From Strigamia acuminata (lineage: Eukaryota; Arthropoda; Chilopoda; Geophilomorpha; Linotaeniidae), in assembly GCA_949358305.1 (NCBI GenBank), contig OX442315.1, forward strand, positions 35,242,427-35,306,426: a DNA stretch of 64,000 nucleotides. The letters are read 5' to 3'. A program made the position numbers and the translations under genes. Positions 23,057 through 35,821 of this stretch are shown here, piece by piece; position 1 is the first letter of the stretch, and each line of letters starts with the position of its first letter. Below the pieces are notes generated by a model, which did not search any database, was not told the origin of the DNA, and saw nothing but the letters and a program-made list of their open reading frames with translations.

Positions 23057-24751
23057 CTAAAAAGAAAACAGAAACAAAATTGGATTTTTTTTTTGAAAAT
23101 TTCTCAACTGACATCAATTGAATAAATTGAATAAATTGAATAAATTTGCTTGGAAAGAGGAAATTAAAAAATAAATAAAAGAATTCAGTTTTAAATGTAT
23201 TTTAATTACTTATTTTTTAATACGTCCATTTAATGCTGAAATTTTCATAACCCATTGGGTTAGAGTAATCATACGTAAACATCAGCTGTTTCAGATAAAA
23301 TAATTACTTGTAATCTCAAGTAAACATAGTGGTATAACACAAAAAAGCTGTTTACATTTGTAATGTCAACTTTGAAAAATGTTCTAAGCATCAGGTGCAG
23401 TTAAAGTTTCTGTTTTTCTATTTTGTAGTGTTTCTAAAATCAGATTGAATATAAGAAAAAAGACAACCAACAGCCATCGGTCACAAACTGCAAAAAGAAA
23501 AACCCCAACTAATTTTTATAACCAAACTTCAAAATGGCTGTCACACAAGTTAGATGAAAGAAATTCTCTGATTGGGTGAAAAGGAAAGAATTTTAATTGC
23601 CAATCTTAGTTAGTTAGGCCTGTTTTTTTCGTTAATGTGTGAATGTCAGGTATAAAAGCTTACTTTTATTCCAGCTGAGAGCCAACGTCTCTTATTGCTG
23701 CCTTTAGTCTATTGTGGATCTGACAGTAGAATGTCTTGTACCAAATTTCAGGCCTTTGGGCCAATTGTACAAGACAGGAAATGTTTAGCCCCCAAGAATC
23801 ACCATCAAAATGAAATATCACTGAACCCCCATCCAACATTAAAGCAGAACTAAAACTCGAAATTACAAACCAAAAAATTACATATTACACAAATGTAATC
23901 ATTCCAAAATATTAAAATCAATCATAAAATTGGCAATGTTATCTGCTGTCTTCAAGTGAGTATCATTTTACTTTGGTTGTAAACAACTGATTTTGTATTT
24001 AGCAAATTAACCATCAGGTTTAATACTAAGCAAATGTATCACTGCACATAATGATCTGCTGAGATTGCAATTTTCAGAGTAAATTATGACACTAGCCTCA
24101 GCTCAGCCAATCAACAAACATTATTCATAGTTGTTAAAAGGTCAAGTACATGAACATTAATTCTAATTTCATATTCCATTGCAATTCATATTAAATGTGT
24201 TGGCTGTATGTCGCAAACCAGTAGTTAGTCCCTTTAACCCTTTAAAAATAATTGGGTAAGGAATGGTGGATATGACATGAGGTTGTTTATGTAGCTTTGG
24301 GATTACCAACTGTCATATTAAACAGTAGCAAGATTAGGAAATATGGCCAAAAGCAAACCTAATTAGCTGGTTCGAGTGTATTGGCTTGGTTAAGGAAATC
24401 CTATCTCAGTTCTGTCCAACTCCATTACTCAAAACTGCTTAAAGCAAAAACCCACATTTCTAATGAACATTTTTAAATTTGACACATCAGACAACATGAA
24501 CAGTTTTAGCAGTCGATTTGATTTAAAAACATGTCCTCTCTTAAGCTTGGTTCACACTTATGTTCACACTAGGGGCAACGCAACGCAGAGTCTGTTCACA
24601 CTGTAGGGCACGTGTGAACAGAGCTGAAACAATTGATGTTGCGTCTGGCCAATCAGATGGTTTTAATGAAACCTGGAATTGGATCTAGTTCCAAAACTAG
24701 TTCCAGAATCCGAAAATGGCGGTCTGTTTGCATGTGGCAAAGTCTCGCCAA

Positions 24752-25419
24752 ATTTCACCAAATTCTGCATTTGTTTCTCCAAATTCTGCATTTGTTTCTC
24801 CAAATTCTGCATTTGTTTCTCCAAATTCTGCATTTGTTTCTCCAAAGTCTGCATTTGTTTCACCAAATTCTGCATTTGTTTCACCAAATTCTGCATTTGT
24901 TTCACCAAATTCTGCATTTGTTTCACCAAATTCTGCATTTGTTTCTCCAAATTCTGCATTTGTTTCACCAAATTCTGCATTTGTTTCACCAAATTCTGCA
25001 TTTGTTTCACCAAATTCTGCATTTGTTTCACCAAATTCTGCATTTGTTTCACCAAATTCTGCATTTGTTTCACCAAATTCTGCATTTGTTTCACCAAATT
25101 CTGCATTTGTTTCACCAAATTCTGCATTTGTTTCACCAAATTCTGCATTTGTTTCACCAAATTCTGCATTTGTTTCACCAAATTCTGCATTTGTTTCACC
25201 AAATTCTGCATTTGTTTCACCAAATTCTGCATTTGTTTCACCAAATTCTGCATTTGTTTCACCAAATTCTGCATTTGTTTCACCAAATTCTGCATTTGTT
25301 TCACCAAATTCTGCATTTGTTTCACCAAATTCTGCATTTGTTTCACCAAATTCTGCATTTGTTTCACCAAATTCTGCATTTGTTTCACCAAATTTTGCAT
25401 TTGTTTCACCAAATTTTGC
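24752..25419. repeat. 21-bp minisatellite, about 32 copies
   Basis: The unit TTCTGCATTTGTTTCACCAAA, or the TCTCC variant, is repeated head to tail with very few changes. Because 21 is a multiple of 3 and the unit has no stop in several frames, long frames of 7-residue repeats appear on both strands. They are not evidence of genes. The array starts inside a copy of the repeat family that reads GCATGTGGCAAAG (compare 46990 and 34560), directly after that family's GTCTCGCCA. Confidence 0.95.
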
Positions 25420-25452
25420 AAATGCAAGGCAAGGGTTCTCAAGGGTTCTCAG

Positions 25453-25578
25453 AATCAATTTAGTGGCTAGTAAAATCAGTTCATCAACTAGTAAAATCAG
25501 TTTAGTGGCTAGTAAAATCAGGTTAGTGGTTAATAAAATCAGTTTAGTGGCTTGTAAAATCAGTTTAATGGCTGGGCC
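25453..25578. repeat. Second 21-bp tandem array, 6 units
   Basis: Six diverged units of AATCAGTTTAGTGGCTAGTAA lie 34 bp from the end of the large minisatellite. They have the same 21-bp period but an unrelated sequence. A further 1.5 units recur at about 25788-25818. Confidence 0.8.
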
Positions 25579-25884
25579 GGATTTTAGTGTACGCAAGCCA
25601 CAAAATGTTCTACCTAGCCAGACCCAGTAGAATTGTTTTTGAAAAAACTATTAAACTTTTAGTGCATTATTTTTACGTCTCTTAATCTTCTGTGCTTATT
25701 TTTTAAAGAAAAGTTTGTATTTCTTTTTATTCGTTCTTTAACTCTAAGCACTGTGCCTAAGGTACCTGTGGGAAATCCGGCCAGTTTAGTGGCCAGTAAA
25801 ATCAGTTTAGGATTCAAAGCATGACATGGAAAGGGTTGTCTCATCTCATCACATGCTTTGTCTCGTTGAGTATGGGTATATAGC

Positions 25885-26358
25885 AAGGGGTTTCATTAAA
25901 TGAGCGATTATTGTGATTAGTTGATTATTGCAATAATCATAATCACTCAATTATTGAGGGCCCAACAAAAACTGATTATGTGATTATTGCTCCAATGGGC
26001 GGAATTGTTTAAATTGTAACCTAAATACGTTGCAATTGTTTAAATAAAATTCCGACAAATAATAATTGCAACTACTTAACTCGTATCATGTGTTCAGTTT
26101 AACCTAAACTGAGCAGACTTTGTTACCTTGTGTAGTTTAAGCGGGTCTGGCGCCGCCAAGTTGGTTTCAGTTGAGAGAACACTTATAATCGGCCCAAGTC
26201 AGCAGAAAATCATGGTTTGGGGTGATTACTTGATTAGTTGCTAGTTGCTTATTTGATGAAATGATTATTCTCGGGATTGGTTGAATCCAGTCACATGACA
26301 CACCAACTAATTGACTAATCAAAGTAATCAACTAATCGTTCATTTAATGAAACCCCTT
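25885..26358. mobile_element. MITE with AAGGGGTTTCATTAAATGA ends
   Basis: The two ends are almost perfect inverted copies of AAGGGGTTTCATTAAATGA. Both arms repeat TGATTAGTTGATTA-like words. The same terminus in the form GGGGTTTCATAAATGA begins the element at 44243, whose arm words are different. No target duplication was identified. Confidence 0.65.
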
Positions 26359-26697
26359 GTTATTGCTACACTATTTTCGCTTACTTTCATACTAAAATAA
26401 CTGAACCAAACACTTACCTACACATTATTTTCACTTTGTGACTCAAAGCCACCAGCATCCCCCAGTAATCCTCCCTCTACACACACCAGACCGGAAATTG
26501 TGTCAGGGCTTTCCTGTACTGGTTTCTGGTTGTTTGGATTGATTCGAATAACATCCAGCTTGTGTTTTGATCTTTTTGATGATACAAAAAGAATTTATTG
26601 CTGGGCCCATGTTATTCATTATGTGACATGGTCAAAAAAGCATTGCTGATGCTAATGCAAATGTATACTTTTTTAATGCACAATTCCAATTTTTAAT

Positions 26698-27015
26698 GGC
26701 AAACTCAAGCTAGCTAGGTAGCTAGCTTGTAGCTTGTAGCTTGAGTTTGCCAGAAATTCCCGCCAAAATCTTCTCCAAGAATTTCCTCACAATTCTGATT
26801 AGCAGTCAAAGTCGCATGACCAAAACACCAGCAAGCTTGAAGCTGGTAAATCAAACTCAGTTTGATCGAAGCGTGTGAGTACAAGTTTGCTTCAAAGCAA
26901 AGCTTTGAATAAAAACGTAAGCTTGTGTTTGCTCAAGCCGGCGAGTTTTTAGCCACTTTTTCAAGTAAAAGCAAGCTTTTAAATCTTACCCGCTCCCTTG
27001 TGTTTCGACCTTAAG
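26698..27015. repeat. Second copy of the GGAGCGGG MITE
   Basis: It matches 1080-1362 closely, including CAAGCTTGAAGCTGG and CCCGCTCCCTTGTGTTTC. The left third of the element is missing, replaced by a small GCTAGCTTGTAGC palindrome. Confidence 0.7.
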
Positions 27016-27175
27016 ACTAGCACGTAACACACAACTAACATTTTTCATTCGAAAGTTATGATACACACTAAGGGGTCTTCTTAAGTAATAGCTTTCAGTC
27101 CTTTTTAGTCTTTAAATTTCTTTCGTGCAAAAATCCTTTACTTAATTTAGAACGTGTTCTCACTTTTTAACTATA

Positions 27176-28005
27176 CTGAAAACCACCACAACGTTGTCCT
27201 AACTCCTATTGGTTGAGCCATCTCACTGGTGTAGTGGCACAAAAAAGTAGCCCATAACACCAGAATTGTAATCAAACTCCAGACACTAGGTGCATTCAAT
27301 TTCAAATGGTTTTCCCCGTTTTCGTCGTTTTCCTCGTTTTTGCCGTTTTCCCACACCGGATGTAGACGCATTTGACGTCACATTTCGGAAATCGGTTTTC
27401 CTGAAAACCGTTTTCATGAAAACCAAAAAATCGTGGTTTTCGTGGTTTTCAAATCGTTTTCCCGGCCGCCATTTTGTAATCGAATAGATCGGTCACATTT
27501 GCACGTCGAATGCGGCCAATTTTCGGGCGCATTTGCGCGTCGAATGCGGCCAATTTTCGGCCGCTTTTGCGCGTCGAATGCAGCCAAATTTTCGGCCGCA
27601 TTTGCGCGATTGAAAGCTGCCGATTTTGGCCGGATCTGTGCTCAATGTTTAAAACCGTTTTCATCGTTTTCGGAAAACGATGAAAAACGGTTTTTGAAAG
27701 CACTTTTAGAATTGAATGCACCTATTGTGATTGATTACCTGTAAAAAGCAAACCTTTGTTTATCTGCCAAAAAAACCAACAAACTATGCTAACATTGTTT
27801 GATTGAAGAAAAATTAGCAAAAAAGCTTATTTAGCAAATAAAACATTCTATTATCAAATAAATAAAATCCATCATTCTAATCATTTTTTACACTAAAATA
27901 CATTGAAAATAAACAAAACTACTTTTCCTCATAGTAGAGCACAGTCCCCAGTTAGGCGTAACCCGTCTCAACCAATAGTTAGGACAACGTTGTAGTGCTT
28001 TTAAG
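27176..28005. mobile_element. CTACACCAG-core MITE with a nested MITE
   Basis: It is bounded by TA (27174-27175, 28006-28007). The left arm CTGAAAACCACCACAACG and right arm CAACGTTGTAGTGCTTTTAAG are inverted copies and include AACGTTGTCCTAACT and ATTGGTTGAG. The core CACTGGTGTAGTG is shared with 32176, 47499, 57516, 34616 and 30270. It is interrupted by the element at 27289-27722. Confidence 0.75.
27289..27722. mobile_element. MITE with GGTGCATTCAATT ends, nested, 434 bp
   Basis: TA lies at 27287-27288 and 27723-27724. The ends GGTGCATTCAATTTCAAA and its near complement enclose arms of GTTTTCC/GTTTTCG words. The centre is a GAATGCGGCCAATTTTCGG repeat that parallels the centre of the 10893 family, where the word is GAATGCGGCCGACGTTCGG. 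Confidence 0.8.
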
Positions 28006-30260
28006 TATACGTACCTCCACTTTCTTATAGTACACTTAATCTTAGCAATTTAACATGGTATGAAATAAAAACTGATGCTACAATGCTCTTGGATACTATA
28101 AAATTCTTTAGATTCAACAAAGCACTTGAACAAAAAAAAAAAAAAAAAAAAAAAATACTCCACGTACAAAACAAAACGATTATTTATGGTGAATGGATTG
28201 AAATCTTTAACTAAATTATCGTTGCACCTCAACGACAAGAGAACAAGTCATTTGTTCAAGTGTTGGAATCAATTTAGCTACTCATTAACATCTCCTTTAC
28301 TTGTAATGCGTCTAATGACAAAACAATAGAAACAAAGTTCAACTTTCAAAGTTCAACTGGTTCCCCACCACAACCTCAAAGGCAAACAATACTAAAACAT
28401 TGATTAGCTGTGGCGTTCAGACATGTAAGAAGAGCCCAGTGTGACAATGGTGGCCGGCCGGCCATGCATTTACACTGAGAACAAAGAAAACCACTGCAAA
28501 CCTTGTTAAAGTTGAGCAGCAGCTGTTCTTGCAATAGAAAAAATTCCTCAAATCTGACAGGCATGAGTATCCCGAGTATATCACCAATTCCATTGTGTGC
28601 TCAATGCTGATTAACTTCCGCTTTCTGATGGCAACAGGTGATGGCAAGCCGTTCCCACCCATTACATTAAATCATATGACTGCTATGCTGTCAACACGGA
28701 GATAACAGCATATGTAATAACTACAGTATTTAAAAAGAGAGCTTTTTCAACACATGCCTAGTGCACAGTTGATAAAATCATATTTCATCACCTTTATGTT
28801 GAAATGAAAGTCTGCTTTCACGGATTAGTATTTGTTGTGAAATAAAAGTACTGAAAGTGGTTTTTGATCCAACTAAAGATGAGCTTTTATCGACCGAACT
28901 AAAAGAATTCTCTGCAACCTTGTAATTAACATTTATCTGTCAGGTGCAATGTTCAAATAAACCAACGCATTTTCTAATTACTGTTGTCCAGGTCAACCAA
29001 ACAATTGAAATAATGCAACAGTCTTGCAATTATAACTGCAAAAACCAATTCTTGTCTTCCAGAAGAAAACCAATGGCAAGAGAATCTCGTATTTCCGATA
29101 ATATTGACACTCCAAAATTGTTTTTTTCTAAAAACTAACGACATTTTCTTTCTGAAATTTCATGCATTTTCTTTACACAATAAAAAACAAACAATAAAAA
29201 AATAATAATTTTTCACGAAATTTCTTCGTTTACCCACTACTTTTGAATTCAATCTCAATTATTTTTGTCCCGCTCTTACGACAACTATCAAATTGGAAAA
29301 ATTTCTTCATAAACATGAAATAGTCATAGAATGGAATCATTTTCATACATTTTTGCAAAATATTTTTTGGCTTGGCTCAAAAATAACCCAGGTTGAGTGA
29401 GTAAGGGATATTTTTTTAGGAAGGGTTAATATTCAATACATATCCATAATCACTGCATATTTTTATAGGCATGAAAACCCTGGGCACTATAAAATGTATT
29501 TGATATGCACTACCAGACTCACTTTAGTCCGGTTCTGGCAAGTGTTTGCTAAATGGTGTGTGACTAAAGGTAAAGAGAAACATGAAAAGTGTTTTAGATT
29601 TATATTTATTCTTTTATGGAACATCGACATTTGAGTATGTGACATAAATTCTCCCAGTGCAGTCTCTATTACTGCGTAACAGGGTGTGAGTCACTGAATA
29701 AATTGAGGATAGACTTAACAAAGATTTACTTAAACAGAACCGGTACCATAAACGGACGCTTGCTAATTTCCACCATTATCCGACCCAGGCGGTAATTAAA
29801 AATTTCTTTTTAAAACACCCAGTTCGTAGCGTTTGACTTTGTCATCGCCTCGTCATCAGGTTGATGAAATTTAGCAACTATTATATTTTATTTAGCCAAA
29901 TAGCGCGTTAAGGATCGGCCGTCAACCGGAACGGTCCGTATGCGTAACAATATACAAATCTTCAGGTCTCTCTGGCTTAGAATGAAAGCATCCGAGTGAT
30001 ACGATTTTCCAGATATAAAAATGACATTTTAAACTCTGTAAATTGGTTTTAGTTTCAAATAAAAATTTAAATTAGTTACAGAGCTATTACATTTTCAAAA
30101 GCATCATGTTTCTCTGGCTCACTCTGTAGAAGCTGATTTATATTATTTTTGTATCGTTGATTTACTTTAGGCTTAACACCTTAATTTTTTCAATCCTCGT
30201 TGGAAGTTTGTTGGTTTCTTTTGGCAGGTAAACAAAGGTTTAGTTTTTTATTGGTTATTT
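28006..30260. other. Part of intron 1 without identified genes
   Basis: AT-rich sequence. It contains an A tract at 28132-28155 and, at about 29130-29425, a fragment related to the element at 59264-59596. No splice-supported exon was seen. Confidence 0.5.
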
Positions 30261-30392
30261 TGCCTAGTTAGATTACAATTCTGGCGTTATGAGCTACTTT
30301 TTCGTGACACTACACCAGTGAGAGGGCTCAACCAATAAGAGTTAGGACCACGTTGTATCAGTTTGGAGTATAGGTGCTCAGTTTGTAGTAAG

Positions 30393-30527
30393 CAGTGCTG
30401 GACTGGCCCGGCGGGATACTGGGAATTTCCCGGTGGCGTATGGCCGCTGCGGCTCGTCACGACTTTACTAATTGTGGCCCGAACATCCAGATTTCCCGGC
30501 ACTAAATTTATTCCCAGTCCAGCCCTG
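30393..30527. mobile_element. Short hAT-like MITE with CAGTGCTGGACTGG ends
   Basis: The ends CAGTGCTGGACTGG and CCAGTCCAGCCCTG are inverted repeats. The flanking octamers GTAGTAAG and GAAATAAG agree at 6 of 8 positions. A fragment of the same family lies at 50110-50165. The region just to the left (about 30260-30360) is half of a CTACACCAG-core element. Confidence 0.6.
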
Positions 30528-31086
30528 GAAATAAGGCTTTAAAAGCGAGGTTAACACAATCTGCGTTTTATTGGTTGTAATTTGTACGTGTGGTATTCCA
30601 CTTGCACAGCATTCGTGATTAGAAAGTAACTTACTACCCAAGAGACGGTCTCTTGATTGATTCAGGTTTTGCACGAGGCTTGTGACTGATTGTGAATAAA
30701 CCAGTTTACGAACAAAGCAACAAACTCCAATTGGGTGAAAAGCTATTTTGATAAGATAAACAAGTTTCACTCTTCTGCTCAATTGGAGCTAACTGAATGA
30801 AGTTGTAATATTGACCCAGATTCTGTTGCATTCACACCATAGTTGATGCAATCAGACAATCAATACGACCAGTAAACAACCAATATTTTTCTTTCTTTAA
30901 TGAATGCACATAAATTGCTTGTTTTCTTGTTTTCCTTGCTGCCATTTTACTTTACATTTTCGCGATGTGCTCTTACAATTGCTTAATGCCTGCAAAGTCT
31001 GTTGCCAATCCATCGAATTGAGTTGTTTGAACTCGATTGGCGAATGGAGACGTTGGGCATACAGTTGTTGATCCGGGAATCGAGAT

Positions 31087-31533
31087 CAGTGTTCACGTTC
31101 ATGAACAACGTTCATTAGTTCATAAACGAAGTTCATGAGCTAGTTCACTTCTACAGATAAACGTAAAATTCAAACTTCGTTCACTTTTAGAAGTGAACTT
31201 GAACGAAGTTCACGTTCACCATGTTTGATGATGAAAAAGCTGCAAAAATGTTAGTTTAAATGTTTAGATGATGTTTTCATCATCAAAACATACATTTCTA
31301 ATCACTTTTAACTAAAAAAAAAGTGTTTTCTATGTCATCTGCAATCCACAAAATGTAACAAAAAACATTTTAATTTCTAAAAAAAAATCTGAAAAATAAA
31401 CGTGAACTTTTGATTCACTTGAACTTAGTTCACTTCAAAAAAAATTTTAGTTAACGCAAACGCAATCGCGTTCACATAGTCATGAATGCAAACTTGAACG
31501 CGTTCACAATCTAGTGAATGAGATACAGCACTG
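31087..31533. repeat. Fold-back repeat with GTTCAC/GAACG words
   Basis: CAGTGTTCACGTTC on the left and a CACTG on the right bound arms dense in GTTCAC and its complement. The centre (31215-31290) contains ACCATGTTTGATGATGAAAA and GATGATGTTTTCATCATC, which recur inverted at about 36850-36945 inside different arms. Confidence 0.55.
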
Positions 31534-32175
31534 GTGTTCACACCAAACATAGATCATCCACAACCTTCATCGAGATCCATAACCTTGGCGTCAACACGAT
31601 AAAACCAATGATAATTTGGAAACCATGTAACTCTTCTTACATGAATCAAACCTGACTGCAACACAATACACCGGTTGGTATTGTTTTTTTTGGGGCGTAA
31701 GTGACAAGAGCATAGACGCATAGCTAAAGAATATTGCAAAGTGGTCTCAAGAGATGTAAAAGAATGTCTAAGCAGCTGAATGGTCGACCAGATCACTAAG
31801 TGCTGCATGGGTATCCAGAGAGGCAGTGAATGAGATAGTTAAGAGGCCGTCATCTCGGATGGTGGGCCATGCATTAGGCTTTTAGTCGGCCTAATGTTCT
31901 AATTTTGCACTATTTTTGCTGACAAAATAGTGCCTTATTATTTGGTAGCACAATAAGACGCAATTCAAAACTGTTTGCCAGTTATGCATCGCTCCATTGG
32001 GGTTTCTAACACGGTTTCCTGACAGTTTCCAAACTTTCAGACACCTAGCTCTTGCGGTTTTTGAGCTACGCCAATTTTATCGTACAAAGTGCACAAACCA
32101 TTTTCAAAACGTCCATATCTCGAAATCCGTCGCTCGGATTTTGACCAAACTTGGGTTAGGAGTTTCTAACATGCA

Positions 32176-32594
32176 CTCTGGCTCATTCTAAGAGGGTAAC
32201 TAGTTCCTATTGGCCGAGCCTGTTTACTCCTAACTGTTGCCTTTATACTACCACCAGGAAAAGTAATTTTTTGTTTTGTTTTTCAATTTTGTGATTATTA
32301 TAATGATTAAAATAATATCATTTTAACTGCATTTTATAATAAAATGGTTTTCCAATTTATAAAATACAGTTTTATGCTGTTTTTAGTTTAATACACATGT
32401 CTGTTAAGTTTATTGATTGTTTTGCCTGGAAAGCACACAATTTTAAATTTTGCCAGTTACCTAGGCAATCGATTGCAATGTCTGTACATCTATTGTGTTT
32501 CTGGTATTTTGGCCTACTTTTATGTACACCTACACCAGTGAAAAGGCTTGGCCAGTAGGAACTACGGTAGTTACCCTCTTATGATGAGCCAGAG
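32176..32594. mobile_element. CTACACCAG-core MITE, 419 bp
   Basis: The ends CTCTGGCTCAT and ATGAGCCAGAG are followed inward by AGAGGGTAACTAGTTCC and its near complement, then TATTGGCCGAGCC. TA follows on the right; the left flank reads CA. It shares its core with 27176, 47499 and 57516, but its outer arm is its own. Confidence 0.7.
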
Positions 32595-32904
32595 TAGAGT
32601 TTCCTGACAGTTTCCAAACATTCAGACAATTGGTTTTCGAAAGTCCAACTTAGCATTGTTTTGCAATTGCTTTCCATTACCAAAATTACAAATTTTCCAC
32701 ACCTTGTAAATTGTAAATTGTACTAGATTTTTTTGTAAAATACATACATTTCCAAAATATCTTTACAACTTTAATAAATTTCAAAATTATACAACCATAA
32801 AATGCTTTCATAAAGGAAAGTATATTTTTAGTCCAGTATGCAAAGTTAACTTTCCATTATAAAAATTTCAGTGCTCAAGCTTCAAAATTTACACAAAAAA
32901 GGTA

Positions 32905-33089
32905 CAGTCGAACCTCGTTATAACGAATCGCGACAGCACAAATTTATCGTTATAACGAATAGTTAGAAATGGCTTGGTTGATTGGTTGGCCAGAGGACAC
33001 AATGTTAAAAAATTTTGATATAACGAACTTTCATTATAACGAACCGATTTCTCGGGTCCCTTGCGATTCGTTATAACGAGGCTCGACTG
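32905..33089. mobile_element. Pogo/Tigger-type MITE, 185 bp
   Basis: TA duplications (32903-32904, 33090-33091) flank CAGTCGAACCTCGTTATAAC and its near complement. CGTTATAACGAA-type words are repeated in both arms. Ends starting CAGTCGAACCTCGTTATA are typical of pogo-like elements in many animals. Confidence 0.85.
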
Positions 33090-33479
33090 TACTGTAATTT
33101 GTAGAAATATTTAAGCTTAATTCAAAGTGAAATTTGTGTTTCATATGCCAAATTACATTAGGACATCATCAGATGGCGTTACTTTACTGGAAATATGACA
33201 AAATAATTTTCCGGAGTACATAAAAAAAAAAACATAAATTTTTGATGAAAATGTTTTTTAAATGACAAATACAATACGCGATGTTAGCTTTTTCCCAAAA
33301 AGCCTTTCGACTGTTTCCAGTCATCTTAAATAATAGAAGTAGAATTTTTTATGAATTTCATATGTTTTATACCTCCTGCGGTTAGTCAACTTCAAGTGTT
33401 TGCTGTTATTCAACCCACCACTAAAACATATTCTGCAGTTCTTCAACCCACCGTTTTGTACTCTCATCATTAAGTAGTA

Positions 33480-33612
33480 ATTAGTAGACTTTGACCGATA
33501 TCGATATTTTGCAGTTTCGCCGATACCGATAATCGGCAACCGAATATCGGCCGATACCGATACCTGCGCCGATATTAAAATTAAATTAAATTAAATTAAA
33601 TTAAATTAAATT
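33480..33612. repeat. CCGATA-word repeat and AAATT simple repeat
   Basis: 33490-33575 consists of variants of CCGATA and TATCGG, probably one end of a transposon. It is followed by a run of TTAAA/AATTA units to 33612. Confidence 0.6.
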
Positions 33613-34374
33613 CACTTTGAATGACCCAATTAATTGTTTGTTGCACACAAATGAATTGTGCTATTATCTGTTATTATTTCTAAAAATCAAGTATTTGTTG
33701 TGTTCCCTGGCTGTGTAAACAGTGATTTATTAGTTTGATTTTGCCAGCAGACTAAATCACTAAACAAACAATAAAGTCATCGTTGTGAATGGCTGATTTG
33801 GTGAAGATGTCGTTTCGTGATTTTCATTTTCTGTTTGACCAACTTCTGTAGCCAGTGCAAATTCCAGAAGAAATTGTTTTGCCATTTCCATTTCAATGCT
33901 TTCAAATGTAATCCCACCCACCAACCGGTTTCGATCACGTTATCCAATCACATTATTCTTCAGCTGGATGACGAATTTCAGGTTCCGATTGATTTCCTTT
34001 TCTCGCGATAACCGAATTCATTACTTTTCTCCACAATGTGAAATTTTTCTGTGCACATTTCTCAGGACAAATATTTTTATTGAATACTAATGCTGGAAAT
34101 ATACAAGGTGGTTCAAGGCTACCCCACCACAAATATTTCATAAATTCCTGATAGTTTCCAAATTTTCAGACACCTAGCTCTTGCGGTTTTTGTGCTATGC
34201 CTACTACGATGTACAAAGATACATAATGTTCAAGATACGAGTACAGAGAGAGCATCATTTGTTTTTTAAAAGCAATATTGTATAAAGGCAAAAAATATTT
34301 TTTTGCTGAAAAAAAATATTCATTTTTTCAGCAAAAATATCCAATTCACAGGCAATAAGCATAAGCTTAAGCCC

Positions 34375-34800
34375 TTGTAGCCAACGCAAGAAAACTGACA
34401 CAACGTAAGCTGCTTGCGTCCAAAAAATCTTGACGTTGACGCCAATTCCTGCTTCAACTCAAAGTTGAAGTAAGCGACGCAACGCAAGGAAAGGTCTTGC
34501 GGCCAACCAATCATGATCGACTCCAACTCTCGTCGATTCACGTCTGGCTGGCGAGACTTTGCCACATGCAAACAGGCCGCCATTTTCAGATTCTGCAACT
34601 AGTTCTAGAACTATACTCAAAACCACCCCAACGTTGATCTATTTCACTGGTGTAGTGGTACAAAAAAGTAGTCCTAAACACCAGAATTGTAATCGAACTC
34701 CAGACATTGTGCTCGATTACCAACATTGTCAAAGGTGATGCTTTGACACAAAACTACTTTTCCGCGTAGTAGAACACACCACTTAATGGGAGGTTGGTCA
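34375..34800. repeat. Fragments of two MITE families side by side
   Basis: 34375-34608 is an arm of the CGACGCAACGCAAGG-word family (compare 46808-47158). 34616 onward, after TA at 34614-34615, is a copy of the CACTGGTGTAGTG-core family with the CTCAAAACCACC end. Its right end is eroded. Confidence 0.55.
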
Positions 34801-35032
34801 AACAAACTGTTTAGTGAGTTGCCCTTAAAGCCGTGTCAACACAGTAGGTTCTATTACAGGTGACAGAATCAGATTACATTCCAAATAGTTAGTCATTTTT
34901 TCATGCAGGATATTTATTTGGTATACTGTATTCAAAGTCAACAATTGATCGTTATCATTAGTATTTTTATTTTGTTAAATTGTAAAATAACTCACTAGTC
35001 AGGTGCATTGCAAATTTATGAAAACATAACTA

Positions 35033-35821
35033 CAGTTCGCGCCCGGTATCTTGATACTAAATTCATACTGCGCATTCCATTCTGCGCAGACGATTTTCTA
35101 ATTCCAGTTGTTATTTAACCCTTGGAGGCATAAGGGTAAAATGTGCCGTTCTGGTATAAGCCATTACGGATTTTGGGACAATTTTCAGGTCAGTTAGTTG
35201 AAGCGCTGTTTAGGTTTTTTGTAGTTCTTTACTAAATTTATAGAGGGCGCAATATGTTAATGCAATAATAATGAAGTTTGAACCATCTGGTAGTGGTTTT
35301 AAACACTACCTGTAAAAGCAAAAAGGCTGTTAACTGAAGCGCTCTTTACTAAAGCAGCAAAGCCTGTTTAAAAGTTTTGCTGGAGTTTTAAGGGGCACCA
35401 ATTTTGCAAGATGAATAACTAATTAAATAAATGATGAATCAATACAAATTTCACCTGAAATTTACTTTACTATCAGATAAACAAAGTCACAAATTTTCAG
35501 CGAAAAAAAATGGATAGGAAAAAAATTTTTCCATTCAAGAAAGAGCTTGTCCCTAAATCCGTATAGCCTTATGCTTCCAAGGGTTAACAGAATTAAGCCT
35601 AATATTAGGCCTAATAATGCTAAAATAAGGTATATAAACAAAAATATTTTGGTACTACGCTGTGAATTACTTTTAATGAGTTTATTGTTGTTTATTTTAG
35701 CATTATTAGGCCTAATATTAGGCTTAATACTGTTAAATAACAACTGAAATTAGAAAATCGTCTGCGCAGAATGGGCTGCGCTGTACGAATTTAGCATCAA
35801 GAAGATACCGGTCGCAAACTG
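35033..35821. mobile_element. TA-target MITE with long arms, interrupted
   Basis: TA lies at 35031-35032 and 35822-35823. The ends CAGTTCGCGCCCGGTATC and its near complement begin arms of about 150 bp that share CTGCGCAGACGATTTTCTAA. The 35119-35583 element sits in the left arm at a TTAA. Removing it restores pairing of the arms across GTTATTTAAC. Confidence 0.8.
35119..35583. mobile_element. piggyBac-like MITE at TTAA, 465 bp
   Basis: TTAA lies at 35115-35118 and 35584-35587. The ends CCCTTGGAGGCATAAGG and CCTTATGCTTCCAAGGG are inverted repeats. A TTAA duplication with CCC-starting ends is the piggyBac signature. Related copies lie at 46499 and 57800. Confidence 0.85.

Noticed and set aside
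24633-25630. Five long overlapping frames of 259-304 codons on both strands made of 7-residue repeats
   Set aside because: They are the reading of a 21-bp minisatellite in several frames. No frame is favoured, and the array begins inside a dispersed repeat.
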